Source of the DNA: Aliarcobacter sp.
GTDB taxonomy: Bacteria; Campylobacterota; Campylobacteria; Campylobacterales; Arcobacteraceae
Length of the DNA stretch: 64,000 nucleotides
Assembly: GCA_028703945.1 (NCBI GenBank)
Contig: JAQVLW010000004.1
Span: 1-64,000 of the forward strand
Direction: 5' to 3'
Shown: positions 7,889 through 17,106 of the stretch, piece after piece
Position numbering within the stretch: the stretch's first letter is position 1
Layout: every line of letters begins with the position of its first letter
The notes under the pieces: model-generated
Told to the model about the DNA's origin: nothing
Database searches by the model: none
What the model saw: only the letters and a program-made list of their open reading frames with translations
Translations under genes and position numbers: made by a program

Positions 7889-9735
7889 TGTATTATTATG
7901 AACTAGCACTTTTAAAATCGCCACTAAATAATCTTACTTTTCAAAGTGAAGAAAAAATTATACTTGGGAAAAAAGTTTTAATAAAACTAAAACAAAGAAA
8001 AAATTTAGATGAAGCAGTTGTTATAAAAGAGGTTGAAAAACCAATTTTTAAATGCAGCGATATTGTTGAAAATACAAATGAATATTTCGATGAAAAAATG
8101 CAACAAATCGCTAGTTTCGTATCTCAATATTATGTTTGTTCACTTGGTGAAGCTTTGAGTGTTTATATTCCCTTTGATGAAAATATAAATCCAATTTTTA
8201 ATGAAGAAAAATTTGATAGTAAAATAGTTTTATCAGCACAACAAGAAAAAGCAAAAGAGTTTTTAAAAGATAAAAAACAAGCACTTTTATTTGCAGATAC
8301 AGGAGCTGGTAAAACTGAAGTTTATATCAAAATAATTGAAGAGCATTTAAATGCAAATAAACAAGCAATTTTATTAATGCCTGAAATTTCCCTAACTCCT
8401 CAAATGCAAAAAAGATTAGAAAAAGTATTTGGAAAAAGTATTGCTATTTGGCATTCAAAAATTACTAAAAAGAAAAAAGAAGAGATTTTAAGAGGTTTAC
8501 AAGAAGGAAGTATTAGATTAATTGCAGGAGCCAGATCAGCACTTTTTCTGCCATATTCAAATTTGGGAGTGATTGTAGTTGATGAAGAGCATGATGACTC
8601 TTATAAAAGTGATTCAAAACCTAGATTTCATACAAAAGATTTATCTATTTATATGGCTAAAAAATTTGATTTACAGTTAGTTTTAGGAAGTGCAACAGTT
8701 TCTTCTAGCTCTTTTTTTAAAATACCTTTTTTTAGACTGGATGAGACTTATCATCAAACTAAAAAATATTATAGTTTTGAAGATAGTGAAGCAAATTTAT
8801 CTCTAAAAGTTATAGATAAAATCACAAAAACAATAGATAGTGGAAATCAAGTAATAGTATTTTTACCAACACGCGCAAACTTTAAATACCAAATTTGCAC
8901 AACTTGTGGAAAATCAGTTGAGTGTCCTTATTGTTCAGTTTCAATGAGTTTACATAAAAATGATTTAGCTCTAAAATGCCATTATTGTGGATATACACAA
9001 CAAATTCCTGATACTTGTCCTTCTTGTCATAATGGAATAATCAAAAATCTACGAGTTGGAACTGCTCAAATTGAAGAGGAATTAAAAGAAATCTTTCCAA
9101 CCAAGATAATAAAAAGATTTGACCGCGACCAAATAAAAACAAATAACCAATTAAAAACTATATTAAATGAGTTTAATAAAGGTGAAATTGATATTTTAGT
9201 TGGAACTCAAATGCTTTCAAAAGGACACGATTATCACAATGTTCGATTAGCTGTTGTTTTAGGAATAGATTCTATTTTAAATATGAATTCTTATAAAGCA
9301 AGAGAAAAAGCTCTATCTTTACTTATTCAAATATCTGGACGAAGTGGACGAAAAGGTGAGGGTGAAGTTATTATTCAAACAAAAAATGAAGGTTTTTTTA
9401 ATCACTATTTAAATGAATCAAACTATAAAGAGTTTTTAGAAAGTGAGCTAGAATTTAGACAAGAACTCTATCCACCATTTTTAAAGATGGCAAAAGTTAC
9501 ATTTTCCCATGCTAATGGAATTAAAATAAAAGATGAAATGGATTATTTCGTAAAACTTTTAAAAGATAATAAAAACATTGAAGTTGTGGGATTTGGTCAA
9601 AGTCCTATTTTTAAAATGGCAAATAAATATAGATATGAAATTCTTCTTCGTTCAAGTAATATTAAAGCACTTTTAAATGCACTTCATAGTATTCAAAGTC
9701 CAAATGCTTCAATTGATATGGATACGATTTACTAA
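7888..9735 (+). CDS. priA: Primosomal protein N' (replication restart helicase PriA)
   Basis: Superfamily 2 3'-5' DNA helicase that reloads the replisome at stalled forks. Visible motifs are Walker A DTGAGKTEVY (about residue 136), motif II VVDEEHDDSYKSD, motif III LGSATVSS, and the eight-cysteine zinc-binding insert beginning CTTCGK and CPYC. Motif VI is ISGRSGRKG. At 615 aa it is shorter than E. coli PriA (732 aa) because the N-terminal DNA-binding region is compact, as in other epsilonproteobacteria. Its start overlaps the pilin-like gene by one base. Confidence 0.95.
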   Translation: MYYYELALLKSPLNNLTFQSEEKIILGKKVLIKLKQRKNLDEAVVIKEVEKPIFKCSDIVENTNEYFDEKMQQIASFVSQYYVCSLGEALSVYIPFDENINPIFNEEKFDSKIVLSAQQEKAKEFLKDKKQALLFADTGAGKTEVYIKIIEEHLNANKQAILLMPEISLTPQMQKRLEKVFGKSIAIWHSKITKKKKEEILRGLQEGSIRLIAGARSALFLPYSNLGVIVVDEEHDDSYKSDSKPRFHTKDLSIYMAKKFDLQLVLGSATVSSSSFFKIPFFRLDETYHQTKKYYSFEDSEANLSLKVIDKITKTIDSGNQVIVFLPTRANFKYQICTTCGKSVECPYCSVSMSLHKNDLALKCHYCGYTQQIPDTCPSCHNGIIKNLRVGTAQIEEELKEIFPTKIIKRFDRDQIKTNNQLKTILNEFNKGEIDILVGTQMLSKGHDYHNVRLAVVLGIDSILNMNSYKAREKALSLLIQISGRSGRKGEGEVIIQTKNEGFFNHYLNESNYKEFLESELEFRQELYPPFLKMAKVTFSHANGIKIKDEMDYFVKLLKDNKNIEVVGFGQSPIFKMANKYRYEILLRSSNIKALLNALHSIQSPNASIDMDTIY

Positions 9736-9794
9736 ATTAACCTAAAATTAGTCTTCTTTGTAGTAAAATAAATCAAAAAATAATAGGAGAAATA

Positions 9795-10982
9795 ATGGCT
9801 TATACAAAAGAAGAATTCAAACAATTAGTAGATGATATTCAATCACAATCATGGTATAAAAATCCAATTGGATTTGGTATTGCAAAAGTAGATAGAGGAC
9901 AAATTAACAAAGATAAAATATTACAAGCAACTTTCCCTTTAATAAATTGGAATGAAAATTTTGGAAGTGCAGCTGTATTATTAAACGCATTAAAAGTAGC
10001 TGGAGTTGATGTTGATACTTCAAAATCTGAGTTAGTATGCAAAATCTCTGATGAGTTTTTAACTTCTTGTATTGAAGCTTTTAGACCATTTATTCCTGAA
10101 GCAAAAGGTGATGCACATAAAAATGTTCAAGTTATCTCAACACTTGCTTCACTTCCTATAGATTCAGGATTAAGCGCTGATGATTATAGAGTTGTATTTA
10201 TTTTTGAAGATGTTACACCTGAAAGTACTGAAGCTGTATATTTAAAATTATATGCACTTTCAACAGGAAAAGCAGCTTTAAGAAGTTTAAATTTAACAGG
10301 TGCTTTTGGAAAATTACACAATTGTGCTTGGGTTGGAAATCAACCAATTGAACTTGACTGGTTAAGAGCAAACGAAATCGTATTAAAACTTTCAGGAAAA
10401 TATCCAAATATTGATATGGTTGATAAATTCCCAAGATTTTTACAACACATAATCCCAGCTGATAATACAAGAATCCTAGAAACTTCAAAAGTTAGAATGG
10501 GAGCACAACTTGCCGCTGGAACTACTGTAATGCCAGGAGCTGCTTATGTTAACTTTAATGCTGGAACTTTAGGGGCTGTTATGGTTGAAGGAAGAATTTC
10601 TTCAAGTGCAGTTGTTGGAGCTGGGAGCGATGTTGGTGGTGGAGCTTCAATTCTTGGAGTTCTTTCAGGAACAGATGGTGTTCCTGTTTCTATTGGAGAA
10701 AATACACTATTAGGTGCAAACTCTTGTACGGGAACTGCAATTGGTGATGGTTGTATTTTAGATGCTGGTGTTACAATCTTACCAGGAACTAAAATTGCGT
10801 TATCAGAAAAAGCAGTTGCCGCATTAAAAGAGATTAATCCAACTAAAGAGATTACAACAGTTATGAAAGGAAGTGATTTCCAAGGAGTAAATGGTGTTCA
10901 CTTTAGAGTTAACTCTTCTAATGGTCAAACTATTGCTATGAGAAGTACAAGAGAAGTTAAATTAAACGCTGATTTACACTAA
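9795..10982 (+). CDS. dapD: Tetrahydrodipicolinate N-succinyltransferase (long epsilon-type DapD)
   Basis: Succinyl-CoA-dependent acyltransferase of the diaminopimelate/lysine pathway, supplying peptidoglycan cross-linking residues. The C-terminal half has the left-handed beta-helix hexapeptide repeats (VMPGAAYVNFNAGTLGAVMVEG, SSSAVVGAGSDVGGGAS). At 395 aa it is the long form found in Campylobacterota and some actinobacteria rather than the approximately 275-aa E. coli form. Good ribosome site (AGGAG, ATG 9795). It stands alone and is followed by a strong terminator. Confidence 0.93.
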   Translation: MAYTKEEFKQLVDDIQSQSWYKNPIGFGIAKVDRGQINKDKILQATFPLINWNENFGSAAVLLNALKVAGVDVDTSKSELVCKISDEFLTSCIEAFRPFIPEAKGDAHKNVQVISTLASLPIDSGLSADDYRVVFIFEDVTPESTEAVYLKLYALSTGKAALRSLNLTGAFGKLHNCAWVGNQPIELDWLRANEIVLKLSGKYPNIDMVDKFPRFLQHIIPADNTRILETSKVRMGAQLAAGTTVMPGAAYVNFNAGTLGAVMVEGRISSSAVVGAGSDVGGGASILGVLSGTDGVPVSIGENTLLGANSCTGTAIGDGCILDAGVTILPGTKIALSEKAVAALKEINPTKEITTVMKGSDFQGVNGVHFRVNSSNGQTIAMRSTREVKLNADLH

Positions 10983-11005
10983 TTTTATCTTTAAATAGTT
11001 TTTAT

Positions 11006-11037
11006 AAGGGCAAGAAGTTTTCTTCTTGCCCTTTTTT
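11006..11037 (+). terminator. Rho-independent terminator of dapD
   Basis: Perfect 10-bp stem GGGCAAGAAG/CTTCTTGCCC with a 4-nt loop, followed by a run of six T. It lies 24 nt after the dapD stop. Confidence 0.93.
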
Positions 11038-11122
11038 ATTTTAACTCTAATCAACATATAACCACATATATCGTATAATCCCAACCTTAAACAAATACAA
11101 AACACAATAATAAAAGAGAAAC

Positions 11123-12952
11123 ATGATAGAACTTTCAAATGTATCAAAAAGCTATGGACCAAATGAGCTTTTTAGTGAACTAAATTTAAGACTAAATTCT
11201 GGTAATAAAATAGGTTTAGTTGGGCGAAATGGTAGTGGTAAATCTACTCTTTTCAAGTTAATTCTTAATGAAGAACAAGCCGATGGTGGCGAGGTTATGA
11301 TTCCAAGAAATTACAAAATTGGAGCATTAAAACAATATTTTGATTTTACTGAAAAAACTTTAATAGATGAAACAGCACTAGCACTTGCTGAAGACGATAA
11401 ATTTAGTCTTTACAAAGTTGAAAAAATATTATTTGGTCTTGGTTTTTCTCAAGACGATTTAGAAAAAGAGCCAAAATCGTTTTCTGGTGGTTATCAAATT
11501 AGAATAAATCTTGCGAAACTTCTATTAACTGAACCAAATATGTTACTTCTTGATGAGCCAACAAACTACTTAGATATTTTATCTATTAGATGGTTAAAAG
11601 CATTTCTTAAAAACTTTGATGGTGAAGTAATACTTATTACCCATGATAGAGATTTTATGGATAGTGTTTGTACACATACAATGGGAATTATTAGAAGAAA
11701 TGCTTATATGATAGCGGGTGGAACAGAGAAATTTTACGAACAATTAGCAAGTAATGAAGAACATCATGAAAAACAAAAACTAGCTCAAGATAAAAAAATA
11801 AAAGAGCTTGAAGAGTTTATTGCAAAAAATAAAGCTAGAGCTTCAACTGCTGCACTTGCTCAATCAAAAGTGAAAATTCTAGAAAAAATGGATGTTTTAG
11901 AAGATATAGGATATGACACAACTTTAAAATTTGATTTTAATTTCAAAGATACAGCAGCTAAATTTTTACTTGAAGTAAAAGATGTAAGTTTTGGATACTC
12001 AAAAGATAATATTTTATTTAAAGATATTTCATTTGCTCTTCAAAAGGGTGAGACATTAGGAATCATCGGAAAAAATGGTAAAGGGAAATCAACACTATTA
12101 AATGTAATTTCAAATGAATTAAAAGCATTAAGTGGAACTATTGATTATCATGGAAGTACTGTTTTTGGACACTTTGGTCAAACAAATATTTCGCACTTAA
12201 ACAAAAATAGTACAATTATGGATGAAATTCATTCAACAAATACAAAATTACCTGAATCAGTGATTAGAAGTATTTGCGGTTTAATGATGTTCTCTGGTGA
12301 TAATGCTAAAAAGAAAATTTCTTTATTATCAGGTGGGGAAAAAAGTAGGGTAATGTTAGGAAAAATTATTGCAAAAGATGTAAATTTATTATTCCTAGAT
12401 GAGCCTACGAATCACCTTGATATGGATTCTATTGTAGCTTTAACTAAAGCTATAAAAGCATTTGAGGGTTCAAGTATAATCGTAACACATAGTGAAGAAT
12501 TATTAAGAGAAGTTTGTGATAGATTAATTGTATTTGCAAATGACGAAGCAATTTGTTTTGATGGAACTTATGATGAGTTTTTAGAAAAAATTGGTTGGGA
12601 TGATGATGTTGTTGAAGTAAAAAAAGAAAAAAATGTTAAAGTAAATAAAAAAGAGAGTAAAAAGCTTAGAGCTTTAATTGTTGCTGAAAAATCTAAAGCA
12701 ACATCACCACTAAAAAAAGATGTTGAAAAGTTAGAAGCTGAAATTTCAAAGCTTGAAGAGGCTTTAGACCATGAACAAAATGAACTCACAATTGCTACAA
12801 ATAAAGGCGATAATAATAAAACTATTGAACTTTTAAGAAATATCAATAAATATGAAAAAGATATTGAAGTAAAATTTTCAGCACTTGAAATATCGCAAAC
12901 AAAATTAGATGATATGAATAAAGAGTTCGAAAAAAGAATGAACGAAGTTTAA
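11123..12952 (+). CDS. ABC-F family ATPase (two ABC domains, ribosome-associated type)
   Basis: Soluble ATPase with two fused ABC domains and no membrane segments. First domain: Walker A GRNGSGKST (about residue 33), signature FSGGYQIR, Walker B LLLDEPTNYLD. Second domain: GKNGKGKST, LSGGEKSR, LFLDEPTNHLD. A Lys/Glu-rich linker joins them, and a charged coiled-coil tail (about 510-609) resembles the Uup-type C-terminus. ABC-F proteins act on the ribosome to relieve stalls or, in some cases, protect against antibiotics. Which subtype this is cannot be told here; a housekeeping role is more likely than resistance. Confidence 0.92.
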   Translation: MIELSNVSKSYGPNELFSELNLRLNSGNKIGLVGRNGSGKSTLFKLILNEEQADGGEVMIPRNYKIGALKQYFDFTEKTLIDETALALAEDDKFSLYKVEKILFGLGFSQDDLEKEPKSFSGGYQIRINLAKLLLTEPNMLLLDEPTNYLDILSIRWLKAFLKNFDGEVILITHDRDFMDSVCTHTMGIIRRNAYMIAGGTEKFYEQLASNEEHHEKQKLAQDKKIKELEEFIAKNKARASTAALAQSKVKILEKMDVLEDIGYDTTLKFDFNFKDTAAKFLLEVKDVSFGYSKDNILFKDISFALQKGETLGIIGKNGKGKSTLLNVISNELKALSGTIDYHGSTVFGHFGQTNISHLNKNSTIMDEIHSTNTKLPESVIRSICGLMMFSGDNAKKKISLLSGGEKSRVMLGKIIAKDVNLLFLDEPTNHLDMDSIVALTKAIKAFEGSSIIVTHSEELLREVCDRLIVFANDEAICFDGTYDEFLEKIGWDDDVVEVKKEKNVKVNKKESKKLRALIVAEKSKATSPLKKDVEKLEAEISKLEEALDHEQNELTIATNKGDNNKTIELLRNINKYEKDIEVKFSALEISQTKLDDMNKEFEKRMNEV

Positions 12953-12958
12953 TCTAGT

Positions 12959-12990
12959 AGTTTTAAGCTAGTAATAGCTTAAAACTTTTA
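12959..12990 (+). terminator. Terminator hairpin shared by convergent ABC-F and DUF234 genes
   Basis: 12-bp perfect stem AGTTTTAAGCTA/TAGCTTAAAACT with a GTAA loop, followed by TTTT on the plus strand. It starts 7 nt after the ABC-F stop and most of it is inside the last codons of the opposite-strand gene. Confidence 0.75.
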
Positions 12991-13841
12991 GGTGTAAATA
13001 GTTTAAGAGTTTCACTTTTTTGTGATTTTAACTCATTTGAAAATCCATTTTTACTAAATATTACAAAAATATCTACATTTAAATCTATTGATTTACAATC
13101 TTCTTTTAGTCTATTTAATTCATTTTTCTTTAGTTTTGAATTTATATATTTACAACTTCCTGCGATGATTTTTCCAGAAGTTGTTTTTGCAACTAAATCT
13201 ATTTCGATTTTTTCATCCCAATATTTACCAAATTGCTTAACAGGATCTTCTATGAAGGTATCTCTTACAAACTCCATTGATAACTCTTCAAAAATAAAAC
13301 TGCCAAATTCAGCCTCTTTATTTTCATAAAGTTCGTAAAATTCTTTGTAGTTTTTCTCTTTTATTCCTTTATAAATAGGAGAAACAAAAGCAAACCAGAA
13401 TCTTAAAAAAGGTGTTGTAAAAAGAAGTTTTTTAGATATTTTATCATCTCCTCTTTTTTTTGCTAAGTGGTGTTGAGAAGATTCTATTTCAATAATTCCT
13501 CTCTCTGTTAGTTTTTCAACACATTTCATTCCCTCTTCAAAGCTTACAAATGCTCTTTTAAAAGATGAGTTTGTTCTTCTATCTCCTTGTGCAATTCCTG
13601 TTAAAATGGCATGGTCAACTTTGTATCCACCACTTATAGTATTGATTTCATATCTAAGATTTGTATATTCATCTAAAATATGTTTTTCTATTAGTTCAAT
13701 TAATGGTTTTGTAGTATCTATTTTTATATTTAATCCACCAAATACTATAAAGTATTTAACTGCTGTTTCCATATCTGTGATTTTGTTTTCTTGGCAAAAA
13801 ATTCTAAATTGATTTTTTGTTGATTGGTCTATTAAAATAAT
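12963..13841 (-). CDS. Stand-alone DUF234 protein (archaeal-type ATPase C-terminal domain), probable ATT start
   Basis: DUF234 is normally the C-terminal part of large AAA-type ATPases; here it stands alone, with no Walker A motif. The track starts at ATG 13772, but the frame stays open for 23 more codons with family-like sequence (FRIFCQENKITDMETAVKYF runs through the ATG). The upstream limit is the preceding gene's TAA. In that stretch there is no ATG, GTG or TTG. ATT at 13841 has AAGGA 6 nt upstream, so a 292-aa product starting at ATT is my preferred reading. The C-terminal half has a nuclease-like EIDLVAKTTSGKIIAGSCKY pattern (restriction-endonuclease-like fold; D, then E/S and K). Function unknown. 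Confidence 0.75.
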   Translation of the reverse strand: MILIDQSTKNQFRIFCQENKITDMETAVKYFIVFGGLNIKIDTTKPLIELIEKHILDEYTNLRYEINTISGGYKVDHAILTGIAQGDRRTNSSFKRAFVSFEEGMKCVEKLTERGIIEIESSQHHLAKKRGDDKISKKLLFTTPFLRFWFAFVSPIYKGIKEKNYKEFYELYENKEAEFGSFIFEELSMEFVRDTFIEDPVKQFGKYWDEKIEIDLVAKTTSGKIIAGSCKYINSKLKKNELNRLKEDCKSIDLNVDIFVIFSKNGFSNELKSQKSETLKLFTPKSFKLLLA

Positions 13842-13850
13842 GGTAAATCC

Positions 13851-14303
13851 TTAATTTTTATTATATTTTTGCAAAAAATTGTTTAGTGAATTTGCAAACT
13901 GTTGAGCATCTTTTTGAGAAAAAGCAGCTGGTCCTTTTGTGATTTCTCCACTATCTCTTATTTCTTGCATAAGATTTCTAATTGCTAAATACTGTTTAAT
14001 ATTATCTTGCGTGTACATAGCACCTCTATGATCAATTGCATGGGCATTTCTTTCTATTGTTCTATTTGCAAGTGGAATATCAGCCGTAATTACTAAATCA
14101 TTTTCCTCTAACATTTCAACAATTCTATCATCAGCTTCATCAGCACCTAAGTCTACAATTATATATTGTATATGATTAGAATCACCTATATTTATTTTTT
14201 TATTTGCAATTACAATGGTATCCAATTTTTGTTTTTCAATAGCTCTTAAAATTATAGGTTTTAATAAATTTGGGAAGGCATCCCCATCAATAAAAAGTCT
14301 CAT
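13851..14303 (-). CDS. YaiI/YqxD family protein (DUF188)
   Basis: A 150-aa protein of the UPF0178/YaiI family, a PIN-like fold of unknown function. Family hallmarks visible: N-terminal RLFIDGDAFPN, the GADEADDRIVE acidic motif, DLVITADIPLA, and HRGAMYT. Length matches the family. It overlaps the EnvC-like gene by 4 nt (ATGA-type), so it belongs to the same transcription unit as the envelope cluster upstream on the minus strand. Its stop is 9 nt before the probable ATT start of the DUF234 gene. Confidence 0.9.
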   Translation of the reverse strand: MRLFIDGDAFPNLLKPIILRAIEKQKLDTIVIANKKINIGDSNHIQYIIVDLGADEADDRIVEMLEENDLVITADIPLANRTIERNAHAIDHRGAMYTQDNIKQYLAIRNLMQEIRDSGEITKGPAAFSQKDAQQFANSLNNFLQKYNKN

Positions 14304-15646
14304 ATTTTAAACAAATCTTTTGGATCAATATGAGCTGAGTCTTTTGTTGCTTGGAACATTAAACTTTCATCAACTCGTCCAACTACATAACCTTGTTTTA
14401 TCCATTTTCCAACAACTAAAGTAGGTGAAATTTCATCTAAATGAGAATAAATTGTATGAAGTCCACCTTCATGCTGAATAATAACTACATTGGCCAACAT
14501 TCCAGCATTTTTTTTAGCATAAACTACTTTTCCATTTAAAACAGAAACAACCTTTGCCTTTGGTTCATCACTTTTTAAAACTATTGACTCATTAAATAAT
14601 TTTATTTTATAAACAGGGTCATAATAAGTTCCAAAGTTTTTCACAATTTTAAATGATTTTAAAGGAGCAATAGTTTTTTCACCTTTATATTTTATTATTT
14701 GAATACCATCAGTTGAAGAACCTATTTTTTTAACATCAAGATTTAGATTTTTTGCATATCTTTGGTTTCTAACATCAGCTGTTTGTACTACATCATCATC
14801 TAAAGGTTGAGGAGTTGACTCTTCTTCTGTAACTTTTTGATTAGTAGCTTTCTTTTGTGCTAAAAGTTCTTGTAATTTTTTTCTTTTTTCTTCAGCTTCA
14901 TTTTCCGATCTAGCTTGAGCTTTTTTTGACTCTTCTTCCTTTAAAATATTTAATTCAGAAAGAAGATTTTTTAATGATTCTTGCTCTTTTGCAACTTTAT
15001 TTAACTCTTCTTGATAAGATTTATGTTGTTCTTCTAAACTAATAAGAGAACTTGAATGTTTTTCTTTTAAAATTGTTAATTTGTTTTTTGTTTTTTGTCT
15101 ATCTTCAATATAAGAAGCAATTTTTTCTATATCTTTTTGATTATTTTTAGTATTTGTAGATAATGCACTATAATTTGTGTTTAGTTTTGAAACTTTTTCT
15201 TTTGAATATTGTGATAATAAAGTATAGATTTCATTATCAATTAATTCTTGTAAAGTATCTTCCGATGCCAACTTTAGTGCAATAGAAATAGAAAATTCTT
15301 CTATTATCGTATCAACAATTTGTTCTTCATGGCTAGTTTTTTCTCTAATTAATTCAGTAGATTTAGAGTTTAAATCACTTAATTTATATTTTGCATCTTC
15401 TAAAAGTTTTTGATGTTCTGTAATATCTGAATTAATTTGATTTATATCTTTTTCAAGAGTTGTAATATTTGAGTTTTGACTTTCAATTTTTTCTGCTAAT
15501 TCTTTTATTTTTAAATTTGCATTTTCTTTTTTATCATCACTTGAATTAAGTTTTTGAGTATTAGTTTGTATTTTTTTGTCAATATTAGAAGCAGCAAAAA
15601 TAACATTTAATGATAATATTATCAATAAAAAAAATAGTTTAATCAT
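14300..15646 (-). CDS. Degenerate M23/LytM protein, EnvC-like murein hydrolase activator
   Basis: Secreted 448-aa protein: signal peptide (MIKLFFLLIILSLNVIFA), long coiled coil to about residue 270, then a C-terminal LytM/M23 domain. The zinc ligands of active M23 peptidases are missing: the H-x3-D site is replaced (LFNESIVL) and the HxH motif reads SLMFQ, although the surrounding fold (IIQHEGGLHTIYSHLDEI) is kept. Loss of ligands plus the coiled coil is the EnvC pattern, where the protein activates an amidase under control of FtsEX. ftsX lies immediately upstream (8-nt overlap) and ftsE next, as in C. jejuni Cj1277c-Cj1275c. The role is a strong inference. Confidence 0.87.
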   Translation of the reverse strand: MIKLFFLLIILSLNVIFAASNIDKKIQTNTQKLNSSDDKKENANLKIKELAEKIESQNSNITTLEKDINQINSDITEHQKLLEDAKYKLSDLNSKSTELIREKTSHEEQIVDTIIEEFSISIALKLASEDTLQELIDNEIYTLLSQYSKEKVSKLNTNYSALSTNTKNNQKDIEKIASYIEDRQKTKNKLTILKEKHSSSLISLEEQHKSYQEELNKVAKEQESLKNLLSELNILKEEESKKAQARSENEAEEKRKKLQELLAQKKATNQKVTEEESTPQPLDDDVVQTADVRNQRYAKNLNLDVKKIGSSTDGIQIIKYKGEKTIAPLKSFKIVKNFGTYYDPVYKIKLFNESIVLKSDEPKAKVVSVLNGKVVYAKKNAGMLANVVIIQHEGGLHTIYSHLDEISPTLVVGKWIKQGYVVGRVDESLMFQATKDSAHIDPKDLFKI

Positions 15647-16457
15647 TATTTATCTTATATTTTAGTAATACTCCAAATATTGTAAATATAGAAATGCAAA
15701 ATGATAATAAAAATATTTTCATAAGTTCAACAAATATATTTATATCTATATCAACAATTTCGTGTAATTCTAGAGGAAATAATACTGTCATGTTATGAGA
15801 AACATAATATAAAAATCCAGCAGAAATTAAAAATGATAAGAAAGAGCTAATCAAAGCATAATTTAATATTGATGAAGCACTATATAAAATAGAAGCACCA
15901 TGAAGCCTTAAAATGGATATTTTTACACTATGTTCATGGAACCAAAGTTTTATTTGTTTCGCAATAATAATTATTGCAAAAATAGTAATAATAAAAAATA
16001 GGATAAAAGAGACACTATTTAATAAAAGTAATAATAAATATATTTGATTATGATTTTTATAAAAAACTTCGACTTTTTTTACATTTTTATTTTCTAATAA
16101 AGTTTGTTTTATATCTTCAAGTTCACTACTTGTTGGAAATATTTCTAAATAAATTTGATAAAAATTTGGAAGTCTTTGTTTTAAAAGTTCAATTGAAGTA
16201 TCTGATAAAGTTGATTGTATGCTTGAAATAATTTTATCATTTGGTAAATTTTGTATTTTTTCTACTTTTATACCAGCTAATTCTTTAATGGCATTTTTTT
16301 CTAAAGGATTAATTGTAACTATAATAATAGAATAATCCCTTGATATTTTTGATTTATAATTATCAACTACATTATTTATTAGTAAAAACATAGAAAAAGT
16401 AATCAACATTGAAAGTAAAGGAATTAAAAAAGCAAATACATTTTTAAGAAACTTCAT
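15639..16457 (-). CDS. ftsX: Cell division protein FtsX
   Basis: Membrane partner of FtsE that transmits ATP hydrolysis across the membrane to an EnvC-type activator. Four transmembrane segments: one near the N-terminus (FAFLIPLLSMLITFSMFLL), a roughly 100-aa periplasmic loop (extracellular domain), then three more in the C-terminal half, which is the FtsX layout. The track start (TTG 16475) is less likely than ATG 16457 (MKFLKNVF), which has GGA 8 nt before it. It overlaps ftsE by 14 nt. Sequence conservation is low, as usual for epsilonproteobacterial FtsX; synteny supports it. Confidence 0.88.
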   Translation of the reverse strand: MKFLKNVFAFLIPLLSMLITFSMFLLINNVVDNYKSKISRDYSIIIVTINPLEKNAIKELAGIKVEKIQNLPNDKIISSIQSTLSDTSIELLKQRLPNFYQIYLEIFPTSSELEDIKQTLLENKNVKKVEVFYKNHNQIYLLLLLLNSVSFILFFIITIFAIIIIAKQIKLWFHEHSVKISILRLHGASILYSASSILNYALISSFLSFLISAGFLYYVSHNMTVLFPLELHEIVDIDINIFVELMKIFLLSFCISIFTIFGVLLKYKINND

Positions 16458-17106
16458 AAATAATTCCATCCTCAATTGATAATTGTCTAAATTTAATTCC
16501 TAGATTTTTTGGAACACGGTGAGTTACAACAACAATAGTAATTCCTAATTGTTCATTTGCACCTTTTAATAAATTCCATACAACTTCGGCTGAAAAATCA
16601 TCAAGATTTCCCGTTGGTTCATCTGCTATTATTATTTTTGGATTATGTGCTAATGCACGTGCCACAGCAACTCTTTGTTGTTCACCACCACTTAATTCAT
16701 TTGGATAATAGCCAGCTCTGTGAGCAAGTCTTACATGAGCTAATAATTTGTTAGCTTGGTCTTTAGATATTTCATCCGAATAACCATTTATTTTAAGTGG
16801 AATCATAATATTTTCTTCAATAGTATATTCATTTATTAGTTTATAATCTTGAAAAATAATACCAATATCTTTTCTCAAAATTCTTAATCTTTTCCCTCTT
16901 ATACCAAAAACTTCTTGGTTATCTATTTTAAGACTTCCATGTTTTAAGGGAATATCTCCATAAAATGATTTTAAAAGTGTTGATTTACCACTTCCTGAAT
17001 TTCCACCTATAAAAATAAATTCTTTAGGTTTTATAGAAAAGTTTCCTTTTTTTATAACATATTTATTATCATCGTATGAAAGATAAATATTCTTAGCTTC
17101 TATCAT
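16444..17106 (-). CDS. ftsE: Cell division ATP-binding protein FtsE
   Basis: ABC ATPase of the FtsEX complex. Walker A GGNSGSGKST (about residue 36), Q-loop IIFQDYKLI, signature ELSGGEQQRVAVARAL, Walker B IIIADEPTGNLDD, H-loop VVTHRVP. 220 aa, the usual FtsE size, with an N-terminal IEAKNIYLSYD strand. It overlaps ftsX by 14 nt and trmB by 4 nt, in the same order as in Campylobacter. Confidence 0.94.
   Translation of the reverse strand: MIEAKNIYLSYDDNKYVIKKGNFSIKPKEFIFIGGNSGSGKSTLLKSFYGDIPLKHGSLKIDNQEVFGIRGKRLRILRKDIGIIFQDYKLINEYTIEENIMIPLKINGYSDEISKDQANKLLAHVRLAHRAGYYPNELSGGEQQRVAVARALAHNPKIIIADEPTGNLDDFSAEVVWNLLKGANEQLGITIVVVTHRVPKNLGIKFRQLSIEDGIIYEVS

Noticed and set aside
11123-12952. 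ABC-F protein as an antibiotic-resistance gene
   Set aside because: Housekeeping context and no mobile-element signs; resistance-type ABC-F proteins cannot be distinguished here.
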